Positions 60,601-64,000 of a stretch of 64,000 nt of DNA are shown here, piece after piece. The notes beneath the pieces were generated by a model. The model was not told where the DNA came from and ran no database searches. It saw only the letters and a list, made by a program, of their open reading frames with translations. The stretch covers positions 62,001-126,000 of the forward strand of contig WIXG01000055.1 in NCBI GenBank assembly GCA_009869945.1, written 5' to 3'. This DNA is from Mesaphorura yosii. Its lineage: Eukaryota; Arthropoda; Collembola; Poduromorpha; Tullbergiidae. Both the position numbers and the translations under genes were made by a program. The stretch's first letter is position 1. Each line of letters opens with the position of its first letter.

Positions 60601-63202
60601 TTCAAACTGCCATTTTCGTTCTCTCGGATTCATTCCCTGTTTTGAACTCTCCTTCTCCCGAATTCCATGTCTCTTTCGCGCTCGATATGACGCGTCTCAC
60701 AGCAGAGTCGCTTGGCAACGTTCTCTCCCTCGCCATCACGCCGCATCTCTCCATTTTTCTAATCTAATCGAATTCAATCCAATCTCCTCAGGATGAGCCT
60801 CCTCGCTCTTATTATTATTTTTTCATTCCATCTGAAACTTTTATTTTATTTTTTGGGGCCATTCCACACAACTTGCAAAGGCCAGCCATTTTGTCTCTCC
60901 CGCAGCCACCGGCGTTTGCCCATTAATACTCAACGACAGACTCTCAAGAAATGCTAAATGTCAGAGTCGAATTCACTCCAAATAATCAGCCACAGAAATG
61001 TGTGGGAAAATAATGCCTGAGAGATTATGCCCAATGTGCATATTTTTACTTGAAAAGAATCGAACGCACAACAAATGCAGTCGTTTAATTTGTTTTCAGG
61101 TGAAGGAGGTCACCGGAAGAAAGGCAAATGCAAGTGGTTCAATGTCCAGAAAGGCTGGGGCTTCCTCACACCGTTCGACGGGAGCCAGGAAGTGTTTGTG
61201 CATCAGGTGAGTCAAGCCCCGAGATTTCTGTTCCTGTTATTCGCCAGATTCCGGGTCTATTCCCTCGGGTCATGAACAAGATGAGGCCACGTTTAGTGCG
61301 AGTGCGACGCAGCTCGGTGAATGAAATGCTCAAATCAAACACCAAGTCGTGATTTATTAATTATCTGCGAATTGATCAGCTAAGTTCAGAACCAGGGTTC
61401 GATTTTGTAGTTTTAAACAGAGCAAAACCTTGATTTGTGTGGATAACTCACAGTTTTCTTAAAAAGCAGGCACGATTGAATTGAGGAATTTGCAGCTTGT
61501 AAACTTGAACAATAATGCAGGACAGAAATGTACCAACAACTTTCATTCTCAACAATTTATTGAACTTTTGACAGCTTTTGTGTTCCGTTTCATAACTGAA
61601 AAGTGCTCCCAGCAAAAATCAAAAGTGTCATCTGTCAATGTTATTTCAGCAACCCTGCAGTCCATTCTTTCGACTCTTTGTGTGACATGCTTCTGGAGTT
61701 GAGAATTTGTTGGATTTCTGAAGTTGGGTATTTTTGACATGCTCAAGTTAATTGTAAAACATGGCGAACACTCAACACTTCGGCCTTCGCCAATTCTGCC
61801 ATTGCGAGGAGCATTTCTTGGAAAGATGACTGGCAAATTTCCATTATCGTTTATGCAAACCGACTTGTGCTCAGAATATTCATTTGTACCCATGCACTCA
61901 GTCACTCAGGCTGCATTTTCATGTGGGCAATTTCTGGTGGAGGACGAGGAAATCTGTTTCACGAAATAAATCCGAAGCCGCAGATGTGCGACATGCAAAG
62001 TATCGACCGACTTATGAAAAATAGGCTCGGGTCCAGGCAAGGCGACTGAAATGAAACGGCGGACCAACGAATAACGAATTTCAGTTTTGTTGTTGTGCGT
62101 GAGGACGGCGAGGGTGAGTCTGCCCATTGTTAACAGGCACAGGCATCATCGCATGAAAGACCGAGGCAGAGTATGCACGCTCGGAGCGGACTGACCTCAG
62201 CCGAAGAATTGAACAATGCAGGGCCTTGCGAACAGCAGCACTCCACCGTTGCGACGGGAAAGAAAGGGCCGACTCGTTGCCCGGTCGGCTCATTTCGTAT
62301 GCCTTTTTCGTAAACAATGAATAATAACCCCGAATTTCAAGGTTGCAGACGAAAGTAAAAGCGGGAGCGCAATGAAATGAGATTACAAGGGATCACGGCC
62401 GCTTTCAATGCCGACTCACAGCAGCTGAAAGGATTCAATTTGAATGCCAGACTAAACTGAAATTTTGAAGTAAACTGTAAATGCATCCGGTGCTTACTTC
62501 GTCCACAGAGCGTGATCCAAATGCCCGGATTCCGCAGTTTGGGCGACGAGGAGGAAGTTGAATTTGAGTGCAAGGAGTCGGACAAGGGCCTCGAGGCCAC
62601 GCTGGTCACCGGCCCCTCGGGCAACGAATGCAAAGGCTCCCATCGAAGACCGCTTTCGGCGAAGAAAAAAGTCAAGAAAATCAGGTATATGACTAAAAAC
62701 TTGGTCTGCTTGAATGGTGTTGATAAAATTTGGGGTTTCCTTGTGTAGGTGTTACAACTGCGGTGATTTGGCTCACCACGTCGCATCCAAATGCAATTTG
62801 GGACCGCAGCCAAAACGCTGTCACAGTTGCAAGGCGGAAGATCACCTTATCGCCGACTGTCCAAGGAGAAAAGATAAAAATCAAAATGACAAGGTAAATT
62901 CAGTAAACTGAATTAAAGTTGTAAAAATTGCCACAATCTCACTTTGCCCCGCCGAGGCCTGACTTTTGTATTTGCATTGTTGTGTGATATCTTGAAACAG
63001 AAAACGTACAGCAACGGAGAGCCTCGAACTTCCTCGCCAGACTCGAATGTAACTTGCGAGTCCACCAACTCAGCAGGTATGCAAAATTCAAACTAATTGG
63101 CCGTGGATCAGTAAACACGGGTAACTTCATGCGTGTCTTGTGCTTTGTACGCCTGCAGACGATCTGCACTCGGAGGAGATTGAAATCAACGGCAGCTCCT
63201 GA
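57685..63202 (+). CDS. lin-28: Lin-28 RNA-binding protein
   Basis: Six coding exons, 57685-57769, 61100-61206, 62509-62684, 62749-62893, 63001-63076 and 63159-63202, encode 210 residues. Exons 2-3 give the cold-shock domain: [19 protein letters not shown] (RNP1), EVFVHQ (RNP2), the linker [20 protein letters not shown] and [10 protein letters not shown]. Exon 4 carries two CCHC zinc knuckles, [15 protein letters not shown] and [14 protein letters not shown], joined by the NLGPQPKR linker seen in insect Lin-28. The tail is acidic and Ser-rich. Known role: binds let-7 precursors and mRNAs in cytoplasm and nucleus, blocks let-7 maturation and holds juvenile or stem-cell states. I saw no let-7 seed match (CTACCTC) in the 3' UTR as far as the poly(A) signal at 63580-63585. 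Confidence 0.97.
57770..61099. other. lin-28 intron 1, no gene seen
   Basis: 3.3-kb intron, the longest in the gene. AT-rich with a TGGA microsatellite at 60291-60306. No coding exon or hairpin RNA recognised. Confidence 0.5.
61207..62508. other. lin-28 intron 2, no gene seen
   Basis: 1.3-kb intron that splits the cold-shock domain after VFVHQ. No coding exon or RNA gene recognised. Confidence 0.5.
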
Positions 63203-63579
63203 ACGGCGATGACGAATCTTCGAATACCAATTCCAGGCCGCTACATAATTAACCAAAATACCAAATTACTTTAGTTGGAGTCATGATTCCCTTAAATAGC
63301 TGACAGCTCCGTTTACGCCGTAATGCTGTAAATCTAATTCCATTACACGCTAAATACGTTATACTCTATTAAATTTCGTGTCTCCTGATTTGATATCTGC
63401 AGCGTTAAAAGGTCCTTGGAACATCGTACATTTTACTAATCTTGCATGGTCTAGCGAGTGTAAGTAATTATTAATTAATGTAGGTGTGATGTGCTTTAAT
63501 GTTTAACTCGTACATCAGGTGTCAGAGTTCTAGTTCCATTATGGCACTTTAAAAGCGCGGGGAAGAACCGTTTAATTGT

Positions 63580-63585
63580 AATAAA
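63580..63585 (+). terminator. lin-28: Poly(A) signal of lin-28
   Basis: AATAAA 378 bp after the stop codon. A TAC microsatellite follows at 63606-63620. The remaining sequence to 64000 shows no gene. Confidence 0.6.
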
Positions 63586-64000
63586 ATGATGCAGGGTTAT
63601 TTAATACTACTACTACTACTAAAGAACAACTGATATCCGTAAGTGTTAGAGTAGAAATGTGAGTGATCGTCATTTCGAGGATACTTTCGTCTCAAAAACT
63701 TTATGATTGGGTGACCACTCAAAGATCATTTAAGTCTCCTATTCACTGATTTGTAAGGCAACTTTTTAGCCAACTTAGGACAATATGCACCTCGTCATGA
63801 ACTTTTATTTGTGAACCGACGATAAATTGGAGCGAATTAAATATTTTCATTGTGAAACTTGCGAGCGTGTACCATTATTGACAATTTTCAGACTCAAAAA
63901 AAACCTTTTCGTCTTGAAATGCGACACGGTCGCCATCCCCTCGCTTTCCACCAGCAACTCGGGCTTTCAAATATTTTGAGGGAATGCAGCTTGGACAATC

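Noticed and set aside
1-64000. Transposons, viral remnants, tRNA and rRNA genes, CRISPR
   Set aside because: No reverse transcriptase, transposase, integrase or capsid-like frame, no terminal repeat pair, and no tRNA B-box in a cloverleaf context could be supported by reading.

Overview
The window is arthropod nuclear DNA. It carries two RR-2 chitin-binding cuticle proteins, an insect-type chemoreceptor, an insect-like Lin-28 and the Rac exchange factor gene still life. Introns are mostly 50-100 bp, with kilobase introns only in sif and lin-28, and I recognise no transposon. The divergent intronless chemoreceptor and the SEC14-like relic make a basal hexapod such as a springtail my best guess. 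That is an inference; the phylum is clear, the order is not.

Layout, left to right: the 3' end of a pancreatic-type lipase (+); a secreted Thr-rich protein of unknown function (+); a broken SEC14/CRAL-TRIO-like gene (-); an intronless gustatory-receptor-like gene (-); an avidin-like secreted protein (+), whose stop codon lies 68 bp from that of the dynein-2 intermediate chain WDR60/DYNC2I1 (-); an intronless alpha/alpha-toroid, class II terpene-cyclase-like gene (-); 3 kb without a supported gene; two tandem RR-2 cuticle genes (+), each with a TATA box, a three-codon first coding exon and a 202-residue product; a small six-cysteine secreted protein (+); the 22-kb still life (sif/Tiam) gene (-) with 28 coding exons plus an extra large coding exon inside a 4.4-kb intron; 8 kb of gene-free DNA; a divergent SLC1 (EAAT-like) transporter (+); and lin-28 (+).

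These are independent eukaryotic genes and not an operon, so the neighbours do not form one pathway. The two cuticle genes are a local tandem duplication, and sif and SLC1 are divergently transcribed across the gene-free 8 kb. The most unusual items are the cyclase-like gene with a DVDC variant of the DXDD motif, the avidin-like protein with altered biotin-pocket positions, the SLC1 protein that lacks NMDGT and the TM8 Asp, and the extra sif exon. Exon borders were set by hand from GT/AG sites, reading phase and similarity to known families; summed coding lengths are multiples of three for every complete gene. No CRISPR array, tRNA, rRNA or viral element was seen.
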